Of a stretch of 64,000 nt of DNA, positions 17,196 to 25,783 are shown piece after piece; the stretch's first letter is position 1; each line of letters begins with the position of its first letter. Where the stretch lies: NCBI GenBank assembly GCA_039034015.1, contig JBCCBM010000005.1, forward strand, positions 62,001-126,000, given 5' to 3'. Below the pieces are notes generated by a model. It was not told the DNA's origin, did no database searches, and was given only the letters and a program-made list of their open reading frames with translations. Source of the stretch: Acuticoccus sp039034015 (GTDB lineage: Bacteria; Pseudomonadota; Alphaproteobacteria; Rhizobiales; Amorphaceae). A program made the translations under genes and the position numbers.

Positions 17196-18563
17196 GTGTC
17201 CCGCGACACCTCACGGGTGAGTGCGCTCAACGAGCGTGCGCGAACTCAGGACGGTCGCTACGTCCTCTACTTCATGCAACACAGCCAGCGCGCGGCCCAC
17301 AATCCGGCGTTGGAACACGCCATAAGCGTCGCAAATGATTGCGGTTTGCCGCTGCTGACCGTGTTTGCCGTCGACCCGGATTACCCGGAGGCCAACGCCC
17401 GGCACTACACGTTCATGCTGGAGGGGATCAAAGAGACCGCCGCGGCGATCACAAAACGCGGCGCTCACTTTTCGTTACGAAAAGGCACACCGCCCGACAT
17501 TGCCGCAGCGCTGGCAAAGGACGCGGCCGCCGTCGTCACCGACCGGGGTTACCTGCGCCATCTGGTGGCCTGGCGGGAAGCCCTCGCCGAAGACGCCCCC
17601 TGCGCCGTGGAGATGGTGGAGGGCGACGTGATTGTCCCCGTCGCGGTGGCCTCGCCCAAGAAAGAGACCGCCGCCCGCACCATCCGTCCAAAATTGAAGC
17701 GCGCGCTGGGCGACTGGCTTGCCCTCCCGGACCGCATCCCCCTCAAGGCCAAAGCGAGGGGGCTCGCAAGCGCGGACGACCGCGACCTTTCCGATCTGGC
17801 CGCCTTTGTGGCGGGGCTGGGGTGCGATGCGTCGGTCGGCCCCGCACCAGGCTTCCGCGGTGGGACGGGGGAGGCGCGGGCGCGGCTCAAGCGCTTTGTC
17901 GACCAGCGGCTGAAAGGGTACGGCAGCGACCGGGCCGACATGGTGAACCGCCACGTGTCAGAGCTCTCACCCTATCTGCACTTTGGCCAAATCTCGCCGC
18001 TGGAGGTTTATCACGCGGTGAAGGACGCAAAGCCGCCGCAGGACGCGGAGGACAGTTTTATCGACGAAATGCTGACCCGGCGCGAGCTTGCGGTCAATTT
18101 CGTTCACAACGAGCCCAATTACGACAAGTATTCCGCCCTTCCCGAATGGGCGCGCAACACCTTGGCCGACCATGCGGACGATCCACGGGACCGCGTTTAC
18201 ACAACCCAAGAGATGGAAGACGGCAAGACTGACGACCCCTACTGGAACGCGGCGATGAAGGAGATGCGCGTCACCGGCTATCTCCACAACCACATGCGCA
18301 TGTACTGGGGAAAGCGCATCATCGCCTACACCAACACGCCCGAGCACGCGTTTCGCACGGCCCTGTCGCTCAACAACAAGTATCTCCTCGACGGGCGGGA
18401 CGCCAATTCCTATGCCAACGTTGCCTGGTTGTTTGGCATCCACGACCGCGGTTGGCCGGAGCGCGCCGTGTTCGGCAAGGTGCGCACCATGATGCCAAGC
18501 GGCCTGAAGCGAAAATTCGACATTGAGGCTTATGTGCGCTGGGCGCGCGACCTCCGATCGTGA
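17196..18563 (+). CDS. Class II deoxyribodipyrimidine photolyase
   Basis: This protein of about 455 residues is predicted to repair cyclobutane pyrimidine dimers using blue light and FAD. Class II features include SELSPYLHFGQIS, TRRELAVNFV, DDPYWNAAMKEM, HMRMYWGKRI and the C-terminal segment DGRDANSYANVAWLFG. The N-terminal Rossmann domain starts ALNERARTQDGRYVLYFMQHSQRA. The start is uncertain: GTG at 17196 is chosen, GTG 17217 is possible. The 265-bp gap to the divergent exported-protein gene contains AT-rich sequence that may hold both promoters. Confidence 0.92.
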   Translation: MSRDTSRVSALNERARTQDGRYVLYFMQHSQRAAHNPALEHAISVANDCGLPLLTVFAVDPDYPEANARHYTFMLEGIKETAAAITKRGAHFSLRKGTPPDIAAALAKDAAAVVTDRGYLRHLVAWREALAEDAPCAVEMVEGDVIVPVAVASPKKETAARTIRPKLKRALGDWLALPDRIPLKAKARGLASADDRDLSDLAAFVAGLGCDASVGPAPGFRGGTGEARARLKRFVDQRLKGYGSDRADMVNRHVSELSPYLHFGQISPLEVYHAVKDAKPPQDAEDSFIDEMLTRRELAVNFVHNEPNYDKYSALPEWARNTLADHADDPRDRVYTTQEMEDGKTDDPYWNAAMKEMRVTGYLHNHMRMYWGKRIIAYTNTPEHAFRTALSLNNKYLLDGRDANSYANVAWLFGIHDRGWPERAVFGKVRTMMPSGLKRKFDIEAYVRWARDLRS

Positions 18564-18764
18564 CACAAGCGGGCGCAACCGCGCCTTCGCCGTCGCGACC
18601 GACCGCTTGCCCCACGCCACGAAGGACCACCCCATCCAAACGTCGACAAATGGAGACCCAGCGGTGCGCCCCGGCCCACGCACCATGCTGAACCAGGAAC
18701 GCCGGGCGCCACACCCACCGCGGCATGAACCACAGGCCGTGCTGTCGAACGCGGTGTTGCCGTC

Positions 18765-19877
18765 TTGAGCAAGGACCTCACCCTGCCGCCGCGGATGACC
18801 GACGACATTGTCGCCTCCATTGGCTCCGGCATCCTCACCTTTGGCCCCGGCGGGCAGTTGATGGCCATAAACCCCGCGGCCGAGGCGATCTTTGGCGTGC
18901 GTGCCAACGAGGCGGTGGGTCTCTCGTTTGCGCAAGTGTTCGTGCCCATCGAGGGTCTCGACGCGTTCAACGACTGCGTTTTGGCCGCGATCGCCCAACC
19001 CAACACCCCAGTGGAAGAGGACGTTGTGGTGGAGGTCGCCGCGGGGGAGCGGCACCTTTCGGTGCGGGCAAACCTTTTGCGCGAGGCGACAACGGGCGCG
19101 GTGGAAGGCCTCATTGTGGTCGTCACTGATGTCAGCGAACGTGTCGCCTTCCTGGAACAAACCGCCGTGCGGGAGACCGAGCGCGCATCCGTCGGCCGCT
19201 TCATCGTCGCCATTTTGCTGATTTTCAGCATCTTCACGCTGCTTCTGGAGCCGATCCAAGACTTCGCAGAAGATCGCCTCTTCGACTTCGGGCCCATTGC
19301 GGCCATGGTCGCGCTGGTGGTGATCGCCTTCCTCGTCACCCGCTGGACGGGGACCTCGCTCGCCGACTATGGCCTCCACGCCCGCGTGTCGCGGCGGGAG
19401 GTGAAGGTGGCGGTCCTTTGGTCGCTCGGCCTGTGCGCGGTGATGACGGCGGCCAAATTCATCATCGACCGCACCGGCGGCGATGACGGCCCGCTCTTTG
19501 AATTCTTCACCCTCGACGACGGGACCGCGGTCGACAGTGTTGGCCTCTACGCCCTCGGCCTTGGGATCTACCTCGTCTCAGTCCTGTTCCAGGAGTTTTC
19601 CACGCGCTGCGCGATCCAGGCGCCTCTAGAACGCTTCTTGACCGGGGTCTTTCCAAGCCCGGCGTGGGTTGCGAACCTCACCGCAACCATGCTCTTTGCC
19701 GTCCTCCACGCCCACCTCAACCCCCTCGTTTCGGTGCTTGTGATCCCGCCATCGATCCTTTGGGGATGGCTCTTCATGCGCTCCGGCAGTGTGGTGACGC
19801 CCATCGTGTCGCACACGATCATCGGGGTTTACGGGATTTTCGTCCTTGGGATTTTTGCAGGGCTGGACCAGATGTGA
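18765..19877 (+). CDS. PAS-domain protein fused to a CPBP-family intramembrane protease domain
   Basis: The protein has 370 residues. Residues about 10-128 form a PAS domain (MAINPAAEAIFGV; closing segment VVVTDVSERVAFLEQ). A linker leads into a membrane half with TM segments at about 145-162, 175-193, 213-234 and 258-275, and several more to the end. The membrane half matches the CPBP (Abi/Rce1-like) pattern: QExxxR at 276-281, FxxxH at 311-315 and a third-motif histidine at H350. The first glutamate of the usual EExxxR is glutamine (Q276), so activity is doubtful. The start is TTG 18765 with a weak ribosome-binding site. The next gene starts 16 nt after its stop, indicating a two-gene operon. 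A sensory membrane protein is inferred; the signal is unknown. Confidence 0.75.
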   Translation: MSKDLTLPPRMTDDIVASIGSGILTFGPGGQLMAINPAAEAIFGVRANEAVGLSFAQVFVPIEGLDAFNDCVLAAIAQPNTPVEEDVVVEVAAGERHLSVRANLLREATTGAVEGLIVVVTDVSERVAFLEQTAVRETERASVGRFIVAILLIFSIFTLLLEPIQDFAEDRLFDFGPIAAMVALVVIAFLVTRWTGTSLADYGLHARVSRREVKVAVLWSLGLCAVMTAAKFIIDRTGGDDGPLFEFFTLDDGTAVDSVGLYALGLGIYLVSVLFQEFSTRCAIQAPLERFLTGVFPSPAWVANLTATMLFAVLHAHLNPLVSVLVIPPSILWGWLFMRSGSVVTPIVSHTIIGVYGIFVLGIFAGLDQM

Positions 19878-19893
19878 CCCATCAAACCGCACT

Positions 19894-21426
19894 ATGAGGG
19901 CAACGGACGGCCCCGCACGCCCGCGCGTGTTGATCATCAACGCCTACGTGCACCCCTGGCGCTCGGCAACGCCGACGCGGCTTTTCATCCCGCGCGCCAT
20001 GGCCCCCTACTACCTCGCCGGCGCCTTTGATCGGCAAAGGGTCGACATTCGCGTCCACGACGAGGTTCACCACGGCGCCCTTTTGGACCCAAAACTCTAC
20101 GCCTGGCCCGACATGGTGGTGTTCACCGGGCTGACGGCCGCCTTTGACCGCACGCGCCAGCTTTGCGCCTATGTGCGCCATTTCAGCGGTGCGGTGACGG
20201 TGATTGGCGGGCCCATTGCGCGTGCGCTGCCGGCCCCCTGTGCGGCGGTGTTCGACCACGTGCTCCAGGGCGATGTGGACGAAATCAGCACCGTGATCGA
20301 CGAGGTCTTTGGCCCCGGCCACCGCGCCGACATCTTGACGCCCGCCTATGACCTTGGCGGCCGCTCCCGCCTGTTGGGCGCGGTGGAGACCACGGTCAAT
20401 TGCAACTTTGCCTGCGCCTTTTGCTCCCTCGCCGGTGAAAAGCGGCCCTATGTGCGCCACACCGATGCGTCCATCACCCGGCAAATCGAGGCCCTTGGCA
20501 AAGTCCACGCCCTCACCATCCTGGACAACAATTTTTACGGCAACGACCGCAAAAGTTTTGAGGCCCGCACCGAACTCTTGGGCGACCATTGGCGGCGTGG
20601 CGCCTTCAAGGGTTGGGGCGCGCTCGTCACGATGGACTTTTTCGCAAAACCCCAAAACATTGAACTTGTGGCGAAAAACGGCTGTGTGGCGCTGTTTTCC
20701 GGCGTGGAATCCTTGGATCCGGCCGTCCTCAAAACCTTCAACAAGCGCCACAGTCTGTCGTCGGATCCCGCCACCTTGTCGAAGGCGTGCGCCGAACATG
20801 GCATCATCTTCGACTACGGCATGATCTTTGACTTTGGCCAACAGACGATGGCCGAGGTCGATGGGCAGATGGACACCATTTTGGGCGATCCCGACATTGC
20901 GATCCCCGGCCTCATCTCGCTCACCATCCCGATCCTCGGCACGCCCTATTTTGACACTGCCGCCAAGGCGGGGCGGTTGATGCCCAACCTTCGCCTTTGC
21001 GATTGCGACGGGCAAAAGCTTGTGGAATGGCCCAAAGAGCCGGTGGAAGCGGTGACCCCGTTCGTGCGCGATCTTTTAACATTTCGCGGGCGAAAGGCAG
21101 CGCTTTTCAAAAAGGCGGTGTCCCACGCGTGGCGGGCGCGGCGCGCGTTTGGCGTTCAAAAGACGTTGTTCAATCTGGTGCGCCCGATGGTGCGCTATGG
21201 CGGGACGGTGCGGCTCGGAACGCTCGCGCAAATGCGGGCCGGATGGTCCGAAAAGCCGCTCACCTTTTGTGCGACCACCGACCCCCTGTCGTCTGCCTAC
21301 CGGCCCCATGTGCCGCTGCCGGCCCGGTATGAGGGCCACTTTGCCCCCTTCACCCTCACCGACGCCAACGGCGCGCCCACCGAGGCGGTGCAAACGCGCC
21401 TGTTGGCAAAGGCGCCCGTTGGTTAG
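19894..21426 (+). CDS. B12-binding radical SAM protein of unknown function
   Basis: This 510-residue protein has an N-terminal cobalamin-binding-type Rossmann domain (residues about 10-140; RVLIINAY at the start, TVIGGP near 102-107) and a radical SAM core with the CxxxCxxC cluster motif at C170, C174 and C177. The SAM core continues to about 390, followed by a basic C-terminal helical segment. The architecture is that of BchE/HpnJ-type methylases and cyclases, but I cannot assign a substrate. ATG 19894 lies 16 nt after the PAS-CPBP stop, so both are probably one transcript. It could modify a lipid or membrane-associated substrate, judging by its neighbour; that is inference. Confidence 0.82.
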   Translation: MRATDGPARPRVLIINAYVHPWRSATPTRLFIPRAMAPYYLAGAFDRQRVDIRVHDEVHHGALLDPKLYAWPDMVVFTGLTAAFDRTRQLCAYVRHFSGAVTVIGGPIARALPAPCAAVFDHVLQGDVDEISTVIDEVFGPGHRADILTPAYDLGGRSRLLGAVETTVNCNFACAFCSLAGEKRPYVRHTDASITRQIEALGKVHALTILDNNFYGNDRKSFEARTELLGDHWRRGAFKGWGALVTMDFFAKPQNIELVAKNGCVALFSGVESLDPAVLKTFNKRHSLSSDPATLSKACAEHGIIFDYGMIFDFGQQTMAEVDGQMDTILGDPDIAIPGLISLTIPILGTPYFDTAAKAGRLMPNLRLCDCDGQKLVEWPKEPVEAVTPFVRDLLTFRGRKAALFKKAVSHAWRARRAFGVQKTLFNLVRPMVRYGGTVRLGTLAQMRAGWSEKPLTFCATTDPLSSAYRPHVPLPARYEGHFAPFTLTDANGAPTEAVQTRLLAKAPVG

Positions 21427-21586
21427 CGCGCCGTCGCCGATCCCGGCTTGCGTGGGGCGCCATCGCGGCGGCGCAACGCGCAGAACACCGCCAGGCCGCG
21501 CTGGATGGCACGCTTCGACCGGGAGCCAACCTTAAAAAACGCTGGCGGCCGTTCGGTCCCTCGGCTGCGGCACGGTCAAAAGCCTG

Positions 21587-22378
21587 TTAGGCGACCTTCT
21601 TGTCTCCGTCGGCGGCGGTGCTGAAGAAGAGGGCCTGGCTGATCACCGCCTTCACCGTGTCGGTCTCAAAGGGTTTGGTGATCAGGAAGGCGGGCTCGGG
21701 CCGATCGCCGGTCAAAAGGCGCTCCGGATAGGCGGTGATGAAGATGACGGGCACGTTGATCTTGGCCAAAATCTCGTTCACCGCGTCGAGGCCGCTGCTG
21801 CCGTCGGCAAGTTGAATGTCGGCCAACACCAGGCCGGGGCGGCGCGCCTCCACCGCGGCCACGGCCTCGGTGTGGGTGCGGGCAATGCCGGCCACCTCGT
21901 GGCCAAGGGTCTCCACCAGGGTTTCAAGGTCGAGGGCGATCATCGGCTCGTCTTCGATAATGAGGACGCTGGTCGCCACTTGCTCGGCAATGGCACGGCC
22001 CGCCTCATCGATCAGTCGGCGCACGCCGTCTGCATCGGTGGACAAGATGGCCGCCGCCTCCTGAGAGGAGAAGCCTTCAACGGTGGTGAGGAGGAAGGCC
22101 TGGCGCGCGCGGGGGACCATGGCGTCAAGCCGGCGCTCAAGCACGTCGCTGCGCGGGGCGATGTCGGCGTTGATGGTGACGCTGTCCCACACCTTCACAA
22201 GGATCCGATAAAGCGCAACGCGGGCCGGAAGCCGGGTGTCATAGAGCGACGGGTCGGCCACGAGGGCTTGGAGAACCGCCTCCACATAGGCGTCACCGCT
22301 CGGCTGGTTGCCCGTCAGCGATCGCGCAAAACGGCGCAGATACGGAATGTGGGGAGCGATCGTCTGTGCAAGCGACAT
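21587..22378 (-). CDS. phyR: General stress response anti-anti-sigma regulator PhyR
   Basis: This 263-residue protein has the PhyR architecture: a sigma-like domain (residues about 1-130, starting MSLAQTIAPHIPYLRRFARSLTG) followed by a receiver domain with acidic residues at 142-144, phosphorylation site D187 (LADIQL) and a conserved TKPF lysine near the C-terminus. Phosphorylated PhyR binds NepR and frees the EcfG sigma factor. ATG 22378 is used because the alternative upstream start adds residues unlike any PhyR. It is divergent from nepR-ecfG and preceded by a candidate EcfG-type promoter, consistent with autoregulation. Confidence 0.97.
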   Translation of the reverse strand: MSLAQTIAPHIPYLRRFARSLTGNQPSGDAYVEAVLQALVADPSLYDTRLPARVALYRILVKVWDSVTINADIAPRSDVLERRLDAMVPRARQAFLLTTVEGFSSQEAAAILSTDADGVRRLIDEAGRAIAEQVATSVLIIEDEPMIALDLETLVETLGHEVAGIARTHTEAVAAVEARRPGLVLADIQLADGSSGLDAVNEILAKINVPVIFITAYPERLLTGDRPEPAFLITKPFETDTVKAVISQALFFSTAADGDKKVA

Positions 22379-22486
22379 AGCAGCCTTCGCGTGGGGCGGC
22401 ACGGTGTGCGCCGTTGGAAACAGAAGCACGGTCGCCTTGCGCGAGGCTGACGGCCGGCGTGGTGATATAATTCAATCCACCACCAG

Positions 22487-22512
22487 GGAACTGACAAGCC
22501 CGGCGATGCGTT
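22487..22512 (+). promoter_or_regulatory. EcfG-type promoter for nepR-ecfG
   Basis: GGAAC at 22487-22491 and CGTT at 22509-22512 are separated by 17 bp, an exact match to the alphaproteobacterial EcfG consensus GGAAC-N16/17-CGTT. It reads toward nepR (ATG 22591) and implies positive autoregulation of the sigma factor. Confidence 0.88.
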
Positions 22513-22514
22513 CC
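22489..22514 (-). promoter_or_regulatory. EcfG-type promoter for phyR, overlapping the nepR promoter
   Basis: On the minus strand GGAAC (22514-22510) is followed after 17 bp by AGTT (22492-22489), matching the EcfG consensus except for the least conserved first base of the -10. It overlaps the plus-strand promoter almost completely, so the -35 of one lies on the -10 of the other. It is 111 bp upstream of the phyR start. Confidence 0.7.
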
Positions 22515-22590
22515 CTTCCGTACAAATTTGGCAGGCGTGTCATGTGTGACCGGGCGTCCTGCTCGGTGCGTTGTCGGTATCGAGAGGCCT

Positions 22591-22779
22591 ATGACGGACG
22601 ATCCGGAATTGAATGGAGAAGACGACGCGCTGCAAAGCATTATTGGGCAGCAGCTGCGTCAAATGTACGACTCGGTGTTGTCTGAGCCCATCCCCGACAA
22701 AATCGTGGAACTCCTGGCCCGCCTTGACGACATCGCGCTGCCCGAGCCGTCGGACGAAGAGGGTTCGGACCCGCGATGA
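22591..22779 (+). CDS. nepR: Anti-sigma factor NepR
   Basis: This 62-residue acidic protein matches NepR: two short helices around IGQQLRQMYDSVLSEPIPDKIVELLARLD, with flexible acidic ends. It binds EcfG and blocks it until phosphorylated PhyR captures it. ATG 22591 follows GAGAGG at a good distance. Its stop overlaps the ecfG start (ATGA), so the anti-sigma and sigma are made in coupled fashion. Confidence 0.95.
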   Translation: MTDDPELNGEDDALQSIIGQQLRQMYDSVLSEPIPDKIVELLARLDDIALPEPSDEEGSDPR

Positions 22780-23312
22780 GCGTACGCGAAGATCTCATCC
22801 GGCAGATCCCGAATTTGCGCGCATTCGCCGTCAGTCTCTCCGGCAACGCGGAGCGGGCCGATGACCTTGTGCAAGAAGCGCTGATGAAGGCCTGGGCAAG
22901 CATCGACATGTTTGAACCCGGCACCAACATGCGCGCCTGGCTCTTCACGATCCTGCGCAACGTCTACTACTCAGAATTTCGCAAAAAGCGCCGGGAGGTG
23001 GAGGACGCTGACGGGAAAATGGCGGCAAACCTTGCCACGCACCCCGAGCAGCTCGGCCACCTCGATATGGTCGACTTCAAGGACGCGCTCGACAAGCTTG
23101 CCCCCGACCAGCGCGAGGCGCTGGTGCTCGTGGGCGCGAGCGGCTTTTCCTACGACGAGGCGGCGGTGATCTGCGGCTGCGCCGTCGGTACCGTGAAAAG
23201 CCGGGTAAACCGCGCGCGCTCAAAGCTTGGCGAGTTGCTCGCCATCCGGTCGGGCGGTGAATATGGGCCGGACCACTTTAGCCGCGCAGTGGTCGACGCG
23301 CGAAAAGTCTAA
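22776..23312 (+). CDS. ecfG: ECF sigma factor EcfG (general stress response)
   Basis: This 178-residue ECF sigma factor has region 2 (residues about 10-75, DDLVQEALMKAW and MRAWLFTILRN) and region 4 (about 105-160, FSYDEAAVICGCAVGTVKSRVNRAR), with the alphaproteobacterial EcfG pattern. It directs RNA polymerase to GGAAC/CGTT promoters, one of which lies upstream of its own operon. Overlap with nepR and the divergent phyR define a canonical general stress locus. The minus-strand PPOX-like gene ends directly at its stop. Confidence 0.97.
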   Translation: MSVREDLIRQIPNLRAFAVSLSGNAERADDLVQEALMKAWASIDMFEPGTNMRAWLFTILRNVYYSEFRKKRREVEDADGKMAANLATHPEQLGHLDMVDFKDALDKLAPDQREALVLVGASGFSYDEAAVICGCAVGTVKSRVNRARSKLGELLAIRSGGEYGPDHFSRAVVDARKV

Positions 23313-23699
23313 TCAGAATTTTACGACGAGCGGGGCCGTTTCATCCGCCTGGGGTGATCTGGTCCCGGTCAAGCGACCAAGGGCGCTGAAGATATCGTCG
23401 GTCGAATGCGCCCAGACTCGCGCCTCGCCGGGGCGCACGACCACAGTGTCCGCATGGTGACGCGCGTGCCCCTGAACGCTGATTTGAAGCTGTGCGTCGG
23501 CGTACACCACACACACATCGCTGGGCAGTTCCTGGGAACTGAGCGGCTGCTCCAGCTCCAGATGGAGCGCGCCCTCGGCCTGTGCGGCCGTGCACCGGGC
23601 AGGCACGGCCAAGATCACGCCGTCATCCACCGATACCAACATACACCGCCCAATGCGTGCGACCTCAGCCCAAAACCGGTGCTCCATCTCACCGTCCAT
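23313..23699 (-). CDS. Short PPOX-like (general stress protein 26-type) protein
   Basis: This protein of about 128 residues resembles the pyridoxamine 5'-phosphate oxidase-like flavin-binding family called general stress protein 26. The opening EHRFWAEVARIGRCMLVSVDDG and the middle LQISVQGHARHHAD fit that family, as does the closing helix plus ETAPLVVKF. It is shorter than the usual 150-170 residues and appears to lack part of the central barrel. ATG 23699 (GGGGA upstream) is preferred over TTG 23720. It is convergent with ecfG with no gap, so a stress-related role is plausible, but flavin binding is unproven. Confidence 0.6.
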   Translation of the reverse strand: MDGEMEHRFWAEVARIGRCMLVSVDDGVILAVPARCTAAQAEGALHLELEQPLSSQELPSDVCVVYADAQLQISVQGHARHHADTVVVRPGEARVWAHSTDDIFSALGRLTGTRSPQADETAPLVVKF

Positions 23700-23884
23700 G
23701 CACGTCCCCAACTCAACCAACGAGAAATGTCCACAATTGATCGATCGCTCCCAACAATCGAACTTAAGGATAATTCACCGTCCAGAGACTTCGTTCCAGC
23801 TGAAATATAGTACAACTGAAATTTCAAGGAAGTTATTCTTATAAGCGCGTGTATATTGCTGAACGTGCACCGGATCGCCCGGCG

Positions 23885-25627
23885 TTAGCCGACCCGGTCC
23901 AAACGTTCTTCCACAGCGGCCGACAGGGGCGTGATCCCGGCAAGGGGCACCTGGAGGCGCGCGCAAAGCCCGCCGGGGCTGAAATCGAGGCCCACCTTTG
24001 CGCTGAGCGCGCGGGTGAGGTTGCGCTCAATCACCGTCATCCCAAAGCCGCGCTTTGTGGGTTGGCCGACGTGCGGCCCCCCCGCCTCTTGCCACACCAC
24101 CGAAAGCGTCTCGCTGCCCCCGCGATGCTCCACCGACCAGGTGACGGACAGAGCACCATCATCGTTGGAGAGCGCGCCAAACTGCACCGCGTTGGAGATC
24201 AACTCGTGGATCGCAAGGCCAAGGTTTTGCGCAGCCTCCGGTGACAAGATCACCTCAGGGCCCACCACATCCACCCGCGCGGCTGACCGCGCCGGGTGCT
24301 GCGCCAAAAGGAGCTGGATGAGCGAGCGGAGGGACACGCCCGCCCAATCGTCCGCAACGATGAGATCTTGCGCGGCCGACAATGCCCGGAGCCGCCCGAT
24401 GAGCGCGGGCACGAACACATCCACATCCTTCGCCTGGGCGGAGGTTTGCCGGGCAATCGCAATCACCACGGCAAGAAGGTTCTTCGTGCGGTGGGTCAAC
24501 TCGCGCATCACAAGCCGCATTTGCGCCTCGCTGCGCTTTTGCTCGGTGATGTCGATGGAGGCGCAGGTGATGCCGTGGACGCTGCCATCGGGCCGTATGT
24601 TGGGCTCCACATGAAGGTCGAACCACCGGCGCTGGGGCTCGGCCCCAATGCCGATTTGGCCAGATTGCGGCTCGCGGGTCTCAATCGCCTTTTCTTTGAG
24701 CGCGAGCACGGCCGGGCGATCCGCATCGGGAATGACGTCTGTGTCGGTCCGCCCGATGATGGACCCGATTTGCGTCTCTTCCGAGTTCGCCCAGGTGTAG
24801 CGCATCTCAAGGTCTTGGCTGAATACGATGATCCGCTCGCTCCGCAGCGCAAGGTTAAACCGCTGCAGCGTTTCGGCCAAACGACGGGAGAGGTCCGTGC
24901 GCATCATATCGAGCCGCTTGGCGCGGGTGATGTCGATGGCGGTGCACACAACGCCTTCCGGCTGGCCGCTCACATCCCCCACCGGCACGACGTTGACGCG
25001 AAACCACACCGTCTCGCCCTTTTCCGGCACCGAAAGCTCAAAGGTTTGGGAGCTGCCCGTCTCCAGCGCCCGCCGCTTGTGGCCAATCACCAGCGGCTGC
25101 GCCTCTTCGGGCAAAACGTCATAGTCCGAGCGGCCGATCACCGAGGCCTCGTCAAAACCAAGGCGCGGATTCACGATCCAGACATACTCAAGATCCGCGT
25201 TCTGCATGAACACGGTGACCTGTGCGGCCTCGGTGGCAAGCTCAAGATAACGGCGCATTTCGGCAGCGCCCGCCTGCTTGGAATGCTCCCGCAACAGGAC
25301 GCGGCGCAGCATGGCGGGGGTTCGGTGGCCCTCGGCCGGCAAAAGCGTGGCCGTCACAACCCGCGAGGGCCCATCGCGCAGCGCAAGGCTGACGCTGATG
25401 AGGGCGGCAAGCGCCATGAGCGCAATCGCGATGTGAAGCGGCGCCACCGTTGCCGATCCGCCGCCGATGAGCGCCGCGGCCAAGCCAAGCGCAGCCGTTG
25501 CGGTGAACGACAGGTATGCGGCGCGCGCGGGCAAGTTGGCAGCCGTCACCGTCAGCCACCCGCTCGCGAGGAGCAGCGCGCAAACAGGCAACACCAGCCA
25601 AATGACCGGGACCCAACTATCGGCCAT
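23885..25627 (-). CDS. HWE-family sensor histidine kinase with membrane and two PAS domains
   Basis: This protein of about 580 residues has three N-terminal membrane segments (about 8-26, 38-56, 63-83), two PAS domains (about 125-235 and 255-365), and an HWE kinase core. The phosphoacceptor is H379 in ELTHRTKNL. The ATP-binding part carries HELISNAVQFGALS and the VVWQEAGGP tryptophan-glutamate pair that names the class. HWE kinases near phyR-nepR-ecfG are usual inputs to the general stress response, so it probably phosphorylates PhyR. ATG 25627 is preferred over TTG 25639. A near-consensus EcfG promoter lies about 85 bp upstream. Confidence 0.9.
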   Translation of the reverse strand: MADSWVPVIWLVLPVCALLLASGWLTVTAANLPARAAYLSFTATAALGLAAALIGGGSATVAPLHIAIALMALAALISVSLALRDGPSRVVTATLLPAEGHRTPAMLRRVLLREHSKQAGAAEMRRYLELATEAAQVTVFMQNADLEYVWIVNPRLGFDEASVIGRSDYDVLPEEAQPLVIGHKRRALETGSSQTFELSVPEKGETVWFRVNVVPVGDVSGQPEGVVCTAIDITRAKRLDMMRTDLSRRLAETLQRFNLALRSERIIVFSQDLEMRYTWANSEETQIGSIIGRTDTDVIPDADRPAVLALKEKAIETREPQSGQIGIGAEPQRRWFDLHVEPNIRPDGSVHGITCASIDITEQKRSEAQMRLVMRELTHRTKNLLAVVIAIARQTSAQAKDVDVFVPALIGRLRALSAAQDLIVADDWAGVSLRSLIQLLLAQHPARSAARVDVVGPEVILSPEAAQNLGLAIHELISNAVQFGALSNDDGALSVTWSVEHRGGSETLSVVWQEAGGPHVGQPTKRGFGMTVIERNLTRALSAKVGLDFSPGGLCARLQVPLAGITPLSAAVEERLDRVG

Positions 25628-25712
25628 GACGTTTCCCAACGTTCACGTCCGCCTTTCTCGTCACAAACGGTGCAGTTCTCGTGTGCGCACAGCACATGCC
25701 GCACTCTTTCCT

Positions 25713-25738
25713 AACGCGCGAGCGCGCCCGTCCGTTCT
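25713..25738 (-). promoter_or_regulatory. Candidate EcfG-type promoter for the HWE kinase
   Basis: On the minus strand AGAAC (25738-25734), 17 bp, then CGTT (25716-25713) matches the EcfG consensus in all but one -35 base. It sits between the YihY-family gene and the kinase and reads toward the kinase. Confidence 0.45.
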
Positions 25739-25783
25739 CAACATGGATGAAAGTCCCTCGCACGGGCAACAGCCTGACGCGAG

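Noticed and set aside
18564..18764. Small gene between the photolyase and the PAS-CPBP gene
   Set aside because: Short open frames exist, but none has a ribosome-binding site or recognisable sequence; treated as intergenic.
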